From the NCBI GenBank assembly GCA_900771425.1, contig CAAGNV010000006.1, positions 1-16,502 on the forward strand: 16,502 bases of DNA. The letters run 5' to 3'. Position numbers and translations under genes: made by a program. This DNA comes from Bacteroidaceae bacterium. Lineage in GTDB: Bacteria > Bacteroidota > Bacteroidia > Bacteroidales > Bacteroidaceae. Under the pieces are notes generated by a model, which had not been told where the DNA came from, did no database searches, and worked only from the letters and a program-made list of their open reading frames with translations. This document shows, piece after piece, positions 6,396 through 13,042 of this stretch. Positions within the stretch are counted from its first letter, which is position 1, and each line of letters opens with the position of its first letter.

Positions 6396-8338
6396 TGCAT
6401 TTCGTTAATTCGTTCAATAATCTTGTCGCACGTCTTCTGCACTGTTCGCAGTTCCTTACGGAGTCGGTTGTGCAGACGCGGAGCAGTACGGAGAATTGGG
6501 AATTCGTTCAACTGTATCAGTATCTTGCGGTCCCTACTGTTCGAGAGTTCATCGACGACAGCCTCCAGTTCGGTATTGATGCGTTGCAGTTCCTCGTTCG
6601 TTTGATTCTTCAGGACGAACACCATCAGCTGTAATGGCATCAAGCGTCGGTTGTTCTTGCGATATGTCTTCACGCTGTCAGACAATGCGCTTATGCGTGG
6701 CAGCAATGTGGCATAATCAGGATCCTGGATGATGACTTCCTTCTTTGTGATATGTCGATGCTGCGGTATGCCAAGCAGTTTGATGAAGAACGTGCGGTAA
6801 GTGTCCATGTTGAATACCACGGAGTCGTTGTTCGACTTGATAGTGAAGAATGCTCCGAGCGGTGCCAGCACTATCGTACTTGCCCACATGCCTATCCACA
6901 CAGGTATTTCGCCCTCACGGCTCATCTTCATGCCACCGGTGTTGATGACGTAGTAGATGATGAAGATGATGACCGACACCACTACCGGCAGTCCGAGTCC
7001 ACCCTTGCGTATGATGGCTCCGAGCGGTGCGCCGATGAAGAAGAAGACGATACATGCCAACGCCATGGTTATCTCCGTCCAGAACTGAATCCAGTGCATT
7101 CGGATGGCACGCTGTTCGGCACCCATCGTATCGGCAAGTGCCTGCGAGTTCATCTGTTGTATGCGTACTCGCTGGAGTGCGTTATTGACGATAATTGCCT
7201 GCTCGGATACTGATTTCGAGGCAAACAGGGTGTCGATGTTCGGCAGTTCGGCAGTGGCAGCCTTTGCCTGGCCTGCCGTGCTTGCCTTCTGTCCTGTGTC
7301 TGACTTCTTTGCTGCATCTGTTTTCTTGAGCGGTACGGCTGCAAGTTCGGATGGTGTGCCTACGGCAGACATACTGCCTGCGACACCGAGGTTCGTCGGT
7401 TCGCCTTCATTTGCCTGCTCGTTATTGCGTTGAGGCACATAGAGTGTCTCACCCTTCATCTGATTGTAATAGCGGTGTCCGCAACTGTCGGCATCAAGCT
7501 TCAGACTGTCTATGGTTGCCAGAATGGTATTGATGTCCTTCGTGTTGGCACTGCTCGAGACGGCTTCGGAGTCAGCCATCTTGAAATTGGTGTCGAAGTT
7601 GATGACGAAGTGCTTCTCGACAAATGTTTCACGGCGGTACATCACGTTGCCGGCAGGCATGATGCTGCTGTTCGGCATATTTTCGAACTGTTCGCCCTGA
7701 TACAGGTGGAGCAACAGGTTACGCTTGTCTTCGCTCGTCTCCAGGCTTGCAGAGTCTGCCAAAATGATGTGTGCGTTGTTCACTCCGTCCATCATGTTGT
7801 AAATCACCACGTCGTAGAGCATACCCGTCTTCTTGTTCTTCTGCTTGACATACAGATTGACCTGGTCGATGCCGTCATAGAACACGCCTTCAGGTATGTC
7901 CAGTTCGGGAGATTTCTGCATGATGGAGTAACGGATCTGATAGACCCTGAGTTGGGCATGAGGTGCCACCACGTCCTGGAAATAGAATGACACGCCTGCC
8001 AGTATCGTCACTACGACAATCAGCGGAGCAAGCGTGCGTATTAGACTGATACCCGCAGCCTTGATTGAGAGAAGTTCCAGTCGTTCACCCATGTTACCGA
8101 ACGAAATCAGCGATGCCAACAATATGGCAAGCGGCAATGCCAGCGGCACGAGCGTCAGGCCGGCATAGAAGAACAGTTCGGCGATGATGCCCACATCAAG
8201 TCCCTTACCTACCAACTCATCGACGAAACGCCACAGGAACTGCATCATGACCACAAAGAGGCAGATGCAGAACGTGCCGGCGAAGAGCGTCATGAAGTTC
8301 TTCAGCACATAGAGGTCGAGTTTCTTGATGAATTTCAT
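6392..8338 (-). CDS. LptF/LptG (YjgP/YjgQ) family LPS export permease, enlarged
   Basis: Inner-membrane permease of the LptB2FG LPS extractor. Family layout is clear: three N-terminal helices (about 13-35, 53-80, 100-121), a periplasmic beta-jellyroll region starting around 125, then three C-terminal helices (about 422-443, 448-466, 478-500). The ERLELLSIKAAGIS segment (85-98) after helix 2 is the coupling region that contacts LptB. At 648 residues it is much longer than E. coli LptF or LptG (about 360). The extra length comes from a low-complexity Ala/Thr/Lys/Ser-rich insert before the fourth helix (about 300-365) and a charged, largely helical cytoplasmic tail (about 505-648) with coiled-coil-like segments. 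I cannot tell LptF from LptG, so no symbol is given. It is first in the minus-strand block, preceded by a probable promoter at 8454-8461, and its stop overlaps the ribBA start. Confidence 0.88.
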   Translation of the reverse strand: MKFIKKLDLYVLKNFMTLFAGTFCICLFVVMMQFLWRFVDELVGKGLDVGIIAELFFYAGLTLVPLALPLAILLASLISFGNMGERLELLSIKAAGISLIRTLAPLIVVVTILAGVSFYFQDVVAPHAQLRVYQIRYSIMQKSPELDIPEGVFYDGIDQVNLYVKQKNKKTGMLYDVVIYNMMDGVNNAHIILADSASLETSEDKRNLLLHLYQGEQFENMPNSSIMPAGNVMYRRETFVEKHFVINFDTNFKMADSEAVSSSANTKDINTILATIDSLKLDADSCGHRYYNQMKGETLYVPQRNNEQANEGEPTNLGVAGSMSAVGTPSELAAVPLKKTDAAKKSDTGQKASTAGQAKAATAELPNIDTLFASKSVSEQAIIVNNALQRVRIQQMNSQALADTMGAEQRAIRMHWIQFWTEITMALACIVFFFIGAPLGAIIRKGGLGLPVVVSVIIFIIYYVINTGGMKMSREGEIPVWIGMWASTIVLAPLGAFFTIKSNNDSVVFNMDTYRTFFIKLLGIPQHRHITKKEVIIQDPDYATLLPRISALSDSVKTYRKNNRRLMPLQLMVFVLKNQTNEELQRINTELEAVVDELSNSRDRKILIQLNEFPILRTAPRLHNRLRKELRTVQKTCDKIIERINEMQ

Positions 8339-8398
8339 CTTGCAGTTGACTTCGTCTGTTTGTTACGTTTATACTGGCCGTAGTTATCTCCGTACGTA

Positions 8399-8408
8399 TA
8401 TGCGCATA
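8399..8408. repeat. short palindrome in the leader of the permease gene
   Basis: TATGCGCATA is a perfect 10-bp palindrome within a stretch (8391-8440) rich in CGTA, GCATAC and ATGCGCA repeats. It lies between the probable minus-strand promoter and the permease start. It could be an operator half-site pair or chance; no function can be assigned. Confidence 0.3.
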
Positions 8409-8453
8409 CGTTCCACACAGGCATACATGCGCACATAATACATAATATGGTCG

Positions 8454-8461
8454 CAAAGGTA
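8454..8461 (-). promoter_or_regulatory. probable promoter of the minus-strand block (-7 element)
   Basis: Read on the minus strand this is TACCTTTG followed by CGACC, a perfect match to the Bacteroidetes TAnnTTTG -7 element. The expected TTG at about -33 is not clearly present (CAG is found there instead), so confidence is moderate. Transcription would start near 8447, giving a leader of about 110 nt before the permease ATG at 8338. It is the only consensus-like element I find upstream of any gene in the block. Confidence 0.55.
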
Positions 8462-8554
8462 CGAAAAAATTAGGAATTAAGGACTGAAAAATGCAAAATA
8501 AGCCTTCCGCACCGTTCAAATAAGGGAATAACAGCATGAATTGTCCTATCATCA

Positions 8555-8585
8555 TTTGTCAATTATCTATTATTTCATAACTTTG
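8555..8585 (+). promoter_or_regulatory. promoter of the SpmA/SpmB-like gene
   Basis: TTTG (8555-8558), 19-nt spacer, TAACTTTG (8578-8585): a Bacteroidetes primary-sigma promoter. It differs at only three positions over 34 bases from the promoters at 9940 and 10399. Expected start is near 8592, about 46 nt before the ATG at 8638. Confidence 0.8.
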
Positions 8586-8637
8586 CACCGACATCACTTT
8601 TCATCAATCGATTCACACATTTCATTATTCACATTAT

Positions 8638-9870
8638 ATGGCACTAAATTATATCTGGATTGCATTCTTCATCATTTCGTTCGTGGTGGCACTCATACAG
8701 CTCATCTTCTACGGCAACACCGAAGTATTCCCAGAGATGATGAACTCGACATTTGAGACAGCAAAGACCGGTTTCGAGATTTCATTGGGACTCACCGGAG
8801 TGCTGTCGCTATGGATGGGCATCATGAAGATAGGCGAGCGCGGAGGATTGGTCGGCAGATGCGCCCGACTGCTCTCACCCGTTCTGACAAAGATATTCCC
8901 CGACATACCGAAGAATCATCCAGTCATGGGCACCATGTTCATGAACATCAGCGCCAACCTGCTCGGACTCGACAATGCAGCAACACCTATGGGACTCAAG
9001 GCAATGGAGCAACTGCAGGAGATTAACCCAAAGAAAGACACAGCGAGCAATCCGATGATTATGTTCCTCGTACTCAACACGTCGGGACTCACTATCATAC
9101 CTGTCAGCGTGCTCACCTTCCGTGCCCAACTCGGAGCAGCACAGCCGACCGACGTATTCGTACCGATACTGCTTGCCACATTCTTCAGCACACTGGTCGG
9201 ACTCATCGTCACGTGCATCGTCCAGCGCATAAACCTCTTCAACCGCACACTCATACTCTTCCTCGGGACATTGTGTGCGCTCGTTGCAGCCGTCATCTGG
9301 GGATTCAGCCAGATGGACGCCGACACCATGAACACCGTATCAACACTTTTTGCCACCATACTCCTATTTATTATAATAATAGGGTTCATCGTAGCAGGCA
9401 TGATGCACCGCATCAATGTCTATGACACATTCATCGAAGGCGCGAAGGACGGGTTCGGCACAGCCGTCAAGATCATACCCTACCTCATTGCCATACTCGT
9501 TGCCATCGGAGTGTTCCGTGCATCGGGAGCGATGGATTGGATAATCGACGGCATCGCATGGACAGCCAACGCCTGCGGCATGGACAGCGACTTCGTAGGA
9601 GCATTGCCTACCGCACTCATGAAGCCACTGAGCGGCAGCGGAGCACGCGGCATGATGGTCGATGCCATGACCACGCACGGAGCCGACTCCTTCGTCGGAC
9701 GACTGGCATGCGTATTCCAGGGCAGCACCGACACCACGTTCTACATTCTCGCCGTCTATTTCGGCAGCATCTGCATCCGAAAGACACGTCATGCAGTAGC
9801 CTGCGGACTCATTGCCGACTTTGCCGGAATCATAGCCGCAATACTCATCAGTTACCTGTTCTTCCACTAA
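8638..9870 (+). CDS. SpmA-SpmB-like fused membrane protein (nucleoside-recognition/Gate domains)
   Basis: Polytopic inner-membrane protein that joins, in one chain, the two parts found separately as SpmA and SpmB in endospore formers. The first half (about 1-195) carries MNISANLLGLDNAATPMGLK (102-121), the SpmA-type signature. The second half (about 235-410) carries GAKDGFGTAVKIIPYL (268-283) and LPTALMKPLSGSGARGMM (323-340), the SpmB-type signature. Each half has one Gate/nucleoside-recognition domain, and hydrophobic helices run throughout. The 410 residues equal roughly the sum of the two Bacillus proteins. Substrate and role outside sporulation are not established; this organism is not expected to sporulate, so a housekeeping transport or envelope role is inferred. 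It is monocistronic as far as visible: a promoter 5' and a tRNA promoter 3'. No convincing terminator is seen in 9871-9920. Confidence 0.88.
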   Translation: MALNYIWIAFFIISFVVALIQLIFYGNTEVFPEMMNSTFETAKTGFEISLGLTGVLSLWMGIMKIGERGGLVGRCARLLSPVLTKIFPDIPKNHPVMGTMFMNISANLLGLDNAATPMGLKAMEQLQEINPKKDTASNPMIMFLVLNTSGLTIIPVSVLTFRAQLGAAQPTDVFVPILLATFFSTLVGLIVTCIVQRINLFNRTLILFLGTLCALVAAVIWGFSQMDADTMNTVSTLFATILLFIIIIGFIVAGMMHRINVYDTFIEGAKDGFGTAVKIIPYLIAILVAIGVFRASGAMDWIIDGIAWTANACGMDSDFVGALPTALMKPLSGSGARGMMVDAMTTHGADSFVGRLACVFQGSTDTTFYILAVYFGSICIRKTRHAVACGLIADFAGIIAAILISYLFFH

Positions 9871-9919
9871 AAACGAGGTCAAACAAGCCGCAAAACACAA
9901 AAAAACGCACTTTTTTCAA

Positions 9920-9973
9920 AAAAAATTGTCAATTATCAATTGTCAATTATCAATTATTTCTTACCTTTGCACC
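9920..9973 (+). repeat. 54-bp promoter cassette, first copy
   Basis: Positions 9920-9973 and 10379-10432 are identical apart from one base (G at 9928, A at 10387). The block holds tandem AATTATC/AATTGTC units and the complete promoter through TTTGCACC. The match ends abruptly at 9973/10432, just past the -7 element. Confidence 0.85.
9940..9969 (+). promoter_or_regulatory. promoter of the tRNA gene
   Basis: TTG (9940-9942), 19-nt spacer, TACCTTTG (9962-9969). It lies 24 bases ahead of the tRNA, leaving a leader of about 18 nt. Confidence 0.8.
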
Positions 9974-9993
9974 CGCAAACGAGAAATCGTGAT

Positions 9994-10067
9994 GGCGAGA
10001 TAGCTCAGTTGGTTAGAGCGTCGGATTCATAATCCGGAGGTCGAGGGATCGTGACCCTCTCTCGCTA
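9994..10067 (+). tRNA. tRNA with CAT anticodon (Met, elongator-like)
   Basis: Cloverleaf by hand: acceptor GGCGAGA (9994-10000) with TCTCGCT (10060-10066), G1 pairing with T72 as a wobble; D-stem GCTC/GAGC with loop AGTTGGTTA; anticodon stem TCGGA/TCCGG with loop TTCATAA (CAT at 10028-10030); variable AGGTC; T-stem GAGGG/CCCTC; discriminator A (10067). CCA is not encoded. The G1-T72 closing pair and D-loop favour an elongator Met; a lysidine-modified Ile tRNA (CAT) cannot be excluded. It is not initiator-like, because the anticodon stem lacks the three G-C pairs. The T-loop is ATCGTGA rather than the usual TTCGANN, so A54 and T58 swap the standard T54-A58 pair, while T55, C56 and G57 are kept. 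Confidence 0.9.
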
Positions 10068-10079
10068 CAACGACATCAT

Positions 10080-10114
10080 AAGGCTTACGGACACTACTCC
10101 GCAAGCCTTTTTTG
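10080..10114 (+). terminator. rho-independent terminator after the tRNA
   Basis: AAGGCTTACGGA (10080-10091) pairs with TCCGCAAGCCTT (10098-10109) apart from one A/C mismatch. The loop is 6 nt and a T-run follows through about 10113. It begins 13 nt past the tRNA, so the tRNA is its own transcription unit. Confidence 0.88.
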
Positions 10115-10169
10115 TTTGTCACCAAACCAGTAACGGCCACATCAATTCCGTGCCGCCACCGCAGACAAA

Positions 10170-10253
10170 GTTACTACCACGTCGGTGTGGTTTACTACTG
10201 CGACGGTGTAGTACACTACCACGTCGGTGCAGTTTACTACCGCGACGGTGCAG
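10170..10253. repeat. four 21-bp tandem repeats (42-bp higher-order period)
   Basis: Units at 10170-10190, 10191-10211, 10212-10232 and 10233-10253. Each contains ACTAC(C/T), a CG-rich core and GGTG, then a (T/C)(A/G)G end. Units 1 and 3 share the core ACGTCGGTG; units 2 and 4 share GCGACGGTG, so the true period may be 42 bp. Unit 1 has short self-complementary ends (ACCAC/GTGGT). The 10115-10378 interval contains no convincing gene; what remains outside the repeat is AT-rich with no clear structure. A spacing of 21 bp, two helical turns, would put every copy on the same DNA face. Confidence 0.85.
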
Positions 10254-10378
10254 TATTATAATATTAAAGGTGCGATGAAGAATAGAATCAGATGCGCAAA
10301 CCTTCGATGATTCACCCTACTACTTACTTAAAGGCAGGGTTTTAGCCGTTTCAACGACCAAAATGCAAGTTATTGATG

Positions 10379-10432
10379 AAAAAATTATCAATTATCAATT
10401 GTCAATTATCAATTATTTCTTACCTTTGCACC
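10379..10432 (+). repeat. 54-bp promoter cassette, second copy
   Basis: This is the near-identical copy of 9920-9973 (one mismatch in 54). It sits upstream of the polyamine operon and supplies its promoter. The flanks are unrelated, so this looks like a duplicated or dispersed promoter-bearing repeat rather than ancestral shared context. Confidence 0.85.
10399..10428 (+). promoter_or_regulatory. promoter of the polyamine uptake operon
   Basis: TTG (10399-10401), 19-nt spacer, TACCTTTG (10421-10428). It is identical to the tRNA promoter over the 34 bases from TTG to CACC. Expected start is near 10435, about 65 nt before the first ATG. Confidence 0.8.
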
Positions 10433-10438
10433 GATTTT

Positions 10439-10461
10439 CCGCCCCGATTGCAGACGGGCGG
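10439..10461 (+). promoter_or_regulatory. GC hairpin at the 5' end of the pot operon leader
   Basis: CCGCCC (10439-10444) pairs with GGGCGG (10456-10461) around an 11-nt loop, directly after the predicted transcription start. No T-tract follows, so it is not a terminator. It may stabilise the mRNA or affect translation. Confidence 0.4.
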
Positions 10462-10500
10462 GCGTCAATATGTTTAACTAAAGCACCATTTTTATGCTAA

Positions 10501-11571
10501 ATGAAAAGAACCACTCTTATTGCACTTTGCGCATGGCTTTCGGCTATGGCGCTGCAGGCGCAGTCTGATGCTTCTTCCCATAACGAAGAGAGCGACGACG
10601 AGGGTCTGCAATTAACTATTATTCCGCGAGTTGATATCAACCCGTCGATCTCTACAGGAAATGGCGAAAGCGCGGATAACAATTGGTTTACACCAACTCT
10701 GTACACAGTATTCGAGGGAAATCTCAGTGAGCACATTTCCTTCTATTTGAGCAACCACTGGCTCACCTACCATCCAGAGGACCTTTACCACAACACCTTC
10801 CACAGCGACCTGTCATCATGGGTCGATCAGGCTAACGTGAACTATAACTTCGACAACGGTCTGTCCGTAGGTCTGGGTAAGTTCGCTACTGCCTATGGTA
10901 TCTTTGAGGAAGACGAAGACGACTGGAACGCACACTCAGTAGTGGGTGCAGGTGGTTCAATCCTGGCATCATCATTCTGGAACAACATGATGGTCTATGA
11001 ATGGGGACTTAACGTAAGTTACGAATCAGAGGGCCTTGGTTCAATCACAGCACAAGTACTTTCTTCACCTTATGGCGAGAAGCCATTCAAGAGCAAGCTC
11101 TACAGCTACAACTTGCAACTGAGCGGAGGCAACGACGTCACCTCGGCCATGATTGCCGGCACACTCCACGAGGTAGAGAGCGGCAAGTTTGCCACAGTTC
11201 TCAGCCTCGGCGTACAGCATGCCTTCAACGACCTATGGACGGGTACGCTCGACGGACTCTATTACTGGGACTACAACGAAGACCTCGGAGCCAGCAAGTC
11301 AACCGAGAAGTTCTATCAGGCTCAGGCTTCACTGAAGTATGCCCCATCGGAGAAATTCGACATCATGGGACGTGTAGGCTATGAGCACGGATATTCCCCA
11401 CTCTACGGCATCGGTTTCGACGAAGACGTCCTCTACGGAGGTGTCAGCGCCAACTACTATCCATTGAACAATCAAGACCTCCGCATTCACGGCACGGCTG
11501 CCCTCCACAACCAGTTTGACGAGGCATGGCTGTCATTCGGAGCAACATATTTCTTCAATCTTTTCAAATAA
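10501..11571 (+). CDS. outer-membrane beta-barrel (porin-like) protein, first gene of the pot operon
   Basis: 356 residues beginning with a Sec signal peptide (Lys/Arg at 2-3, hydrophobic core 5-18, probable cleavage after ALQA at about 20). The mature part is rich in alternating aromatic and polar residues, Gly and Asn, with acidic loops such as FEEDEDDWN. It ends in a strongly aromatic strand, ATYFFNLF followed by Lys, typical of a barrel C-terminus (the last residue is Lys rather than Phe). No TonB box or plug domain is visible, so a passive channel is more likely than a TonB-dependent receptor. The start ATG at 10501 is supported by the signal peptide. The stop is 6 nt from the potA ATG, so the gene is almost certainly co-transcribed with potABCD. 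That context suggests entry of the Pot substrate across the outer membrane, which is inference. I do not recognise a named family. Confidence 0.85.
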   Translation: MKRTTLIALCAWLSAMALQAQSDASSHNEESDDEGLQLTIIPRVDINPSISTGNGESADNNWFTPTLYTVFEGNLSEHISFYLSNHWLTYHPEDLYHNTFHSDLSSWVDQANVNYNFDNGLSVGLGKFATAYGIFEEDEDDWNAHSVVGAGGSILASSFWNNMMVYEWGLNVSYESEGLGSITAQVLSSPYGEKPFKSKLYSYNLQLSGGNDVTSAMIAGTLHEVESGKFATVLSLGVQHAFNDLWTGTLDGLYYWDYNEDLGASKSTEKFYQAQASLKYAPSEKFDIMGRVGYEHGYSPLYGIGFDEDVLYGGVSANYYPLNNQDLRIHGTAALHNQFDEAWLSFGATYFFNLFK

Positions 11572-11577
11572 TAGCCG

Positions 11578-12948
11578 ATGAGCGACTGCATCATTCGCGT
11601 CAAAGACCTTACCAAGTCCTTTGGCGATAAGGTTGTACTCGACAACATCAACCTTGAGGTAAAGAAAGGCGAATTTGTTACCATTCTCGGTCCTTCGGGT
11701 TGTGGCAAGACCACCTTGCTGCGACTCATTGCAGGATTCCATACTCCCAATCAGGGATGTATCGAAATGAATGGTGAGGACATCACCGAAATACCTCCGT
11801 TCAAGCGTCAGCTGAATACCGTATTCCAGCGTTACGCTCTGTTCCCACACCTCGACGTATATGACAACGTAGCCTTCGGTCTGAAACTAAAGAACGTACC
11901 GAAGGAGGAGATAGCCACACGCGTACGCAAGGTGCTGAAGATGGTGAGCATGACTGACTACGAAGACCGTGACGTCAACTCGCTCTCCGGCGGTCAGCAG
12001 CAGCGTATTGCCATCGCACGCGCTCTCATCAACCAGCCACAGGTGCTCCTGCTCGACGAACCTCTTGCTGCCCTCGACCTCAAGATGAGGAAGGACATGC
12101 AGATCGAGCTGAAGGAGATGCACCAGAAACTCGGCACCACCTTTATATATGTAACGCACGATCAGGAGGAGGCACTGACCCTCTCCAATACTATCGTCGT
12201 GATGAACGAAGGTGTCATTCAGCAGATTGGCACGCCTATGGACATCTACAACGAGCCAGTCAACTCGTTCGTTGCCGACTTTATCGGCGAGAGCAACATC
12301 CTGAACGGACGCATGGTCGAAGACCGTCTCGTGGAGTTTATCGGACACCAGTTCCCTTGTGTCGACGAGGGTTTCGGCGAGGACGTACCCGTTGACGTAG
12401 TAATACGCCCTGAGGACATCTATCTCACACCGAAACTCGAAGTGGCACAGTTTACCGGTACGGTCAAGTCGTGCACGTTCAAGGGTGTCCACTACGAGAT
12501 ATTCGTCGAGACCGAACAAGGCTTCGAGCTGATGATTCAGGACTACAACGCCTTCGAGGTAGGTTCGACCGTGGGCATGCTCATCAAGCCAGCCGACATT
12601 CAGGTAATGAAGAAGGAACGCACCTGCAACACCTTCGACGGCACCATGGTATCGCCTACTCAGGTCGAGATACTCGGCGGACGCTTCGACTGTCACGACA
12701 CCGGACTGGAAGCAGGCACTGAGGTAAAGGTCGAGGTTGACTTCGACAAGATTGAACTGCTTGACGACAAGGAGGCCGGTGCCATCAACGCACAGGTTAC
12801 GTTCATCCTCTACAAGGGCGACCACTACCACCTGACCATCTCGACATGCGACGGCGACAAGCTCTATGTCGATACTCAGGACATCTGGGACAAGAACGAC
12901 CTCGTGGGAGTAAGTATCAAGGCCGAAGACTTAAGGATCATAAAGTGA
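11578..12948 (+). CDS. potA: spermidine/putrescine ABC transporter ATPase PotA, with duplicated TOBE region
   Basis: Cytoplasmic ATPase of the polyamine importer PotABCD. Walker A GPSGCGKTT (38-46), Q-loop Q84, signature LSGGQQQR (136-143), Walker B VLLLDEP (156-162) and H-loop H194 are all intact. After the nucleotide-binding domain (to about 235), family members carry one TOBE regulatory region. Here there seem to be two: modules at about 241-285 and 292-345 resemble those at about 352-397 and 403-456. Shared patterns are G-MV....VE..G..F-C in the first and (Y/F)KG-HY in the second. This explains the 456 residues against about 378 in E. coli PotA. It lies directly after the barrel gene. A 94-nt repeat-filled gap separates it from potB. 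Confidence 0.93.
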   Translation: MSDCIIRVKDLTKSFGDKVVLDNINLEVKKGEFVTILGPSGCGKTTLLRLIAGFHTPNQGCIEMNGEDITEIPPFKRQLNTVFQRYALFPHLDVYDNVAFGLKLKNVPKEEIATRVRKVLKMVSMTDYEDRDVNSLSGGQQQRIAIARALINQPQVLLLDEPLAALDLKMRKDMQIELKEMHQKLGTTFIYVTHDQEEALTLSNTIVVMNEGVIQQIGTPMDIYNEPVNSFVADFIGESNILNGRMVEDRLVEFIGHQFPCVDEGFGEDVPVDVVIRPEDIYLTPKLEVAQFTGTVKSCTFKGVHYEIFVETEQGFELMIQDYNAFEVGSTVGMLIKPADIQVMKKERTCNTFDGTMVSPTQVEILGGRFDCHDTGLEAGTEVKVEVDFDKIELLDDKEAGAINAQVTFILYKGDHYHLTISTCDGDKLYVDTQDIWDKNDLVGVSIKAEDLRIIK

Positions 12949-12951
12949 AAT

Positions 12952-13033
12952 CAGTAGTTGAGGAGCCAGTAGTTAAGTAGGCAGCAACCGCCGTTTCTAC
13001 TTAACTCCTTTAACTCCTTAACTCCTTAACTCC
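12952..13033 (+). repeat. interspersed intergenic repeat, copy C (potA-potB gap)
   Basis: The perfect inverted repeat AGTTAAGTAG (12971-12980) / CTACTTAACT (12997-13006) has a 16-nt loop. Four TTAACTCC octamers follow (13001-13008, 13010-13017, 13018-13025, 13026-13033). This is the same design as copy A, in the opposite orientation and with a shorter middle. It ends 9 nt before the potB ATG, where it could shape potB translation initiation. Confidence 0.85.
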
Positions 13034-13042
13034 TCTAATTCT

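Noticed and set aside
8916..9416. 166-codon minus-strand frame within the SpmA/SpmB-like gene
   Set aside because: Antisense shadow of a gene with clear family signatures; no independent evidence.
9871..9920. terminator after the SpmA/SpmB-like gene
   Set aside because: Only an A/T-only pairing (AAAAAA with TTTTTT around CGCAC) is present; too weak to call.
10170..10253. CRISPR array
   Set aside because: Units are directly adjacent with no unique spacers and no cas genes nearby.
10051..10278. 75-codon frame encoding 7-residue repeats (LLPRRCS-like)
   Set aside because: It starts inside the tRNA T-arm and runs through the tRNA terminator; the repetitive peptide simply follows the 21-bp DNA repeat.
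10439..10461. polyamine-sensing riboswitch in the pot leader
   Set aside because: Only one short hairpin in a ~65-nt leader; no conserved aptamer or expression platform can be recognised.
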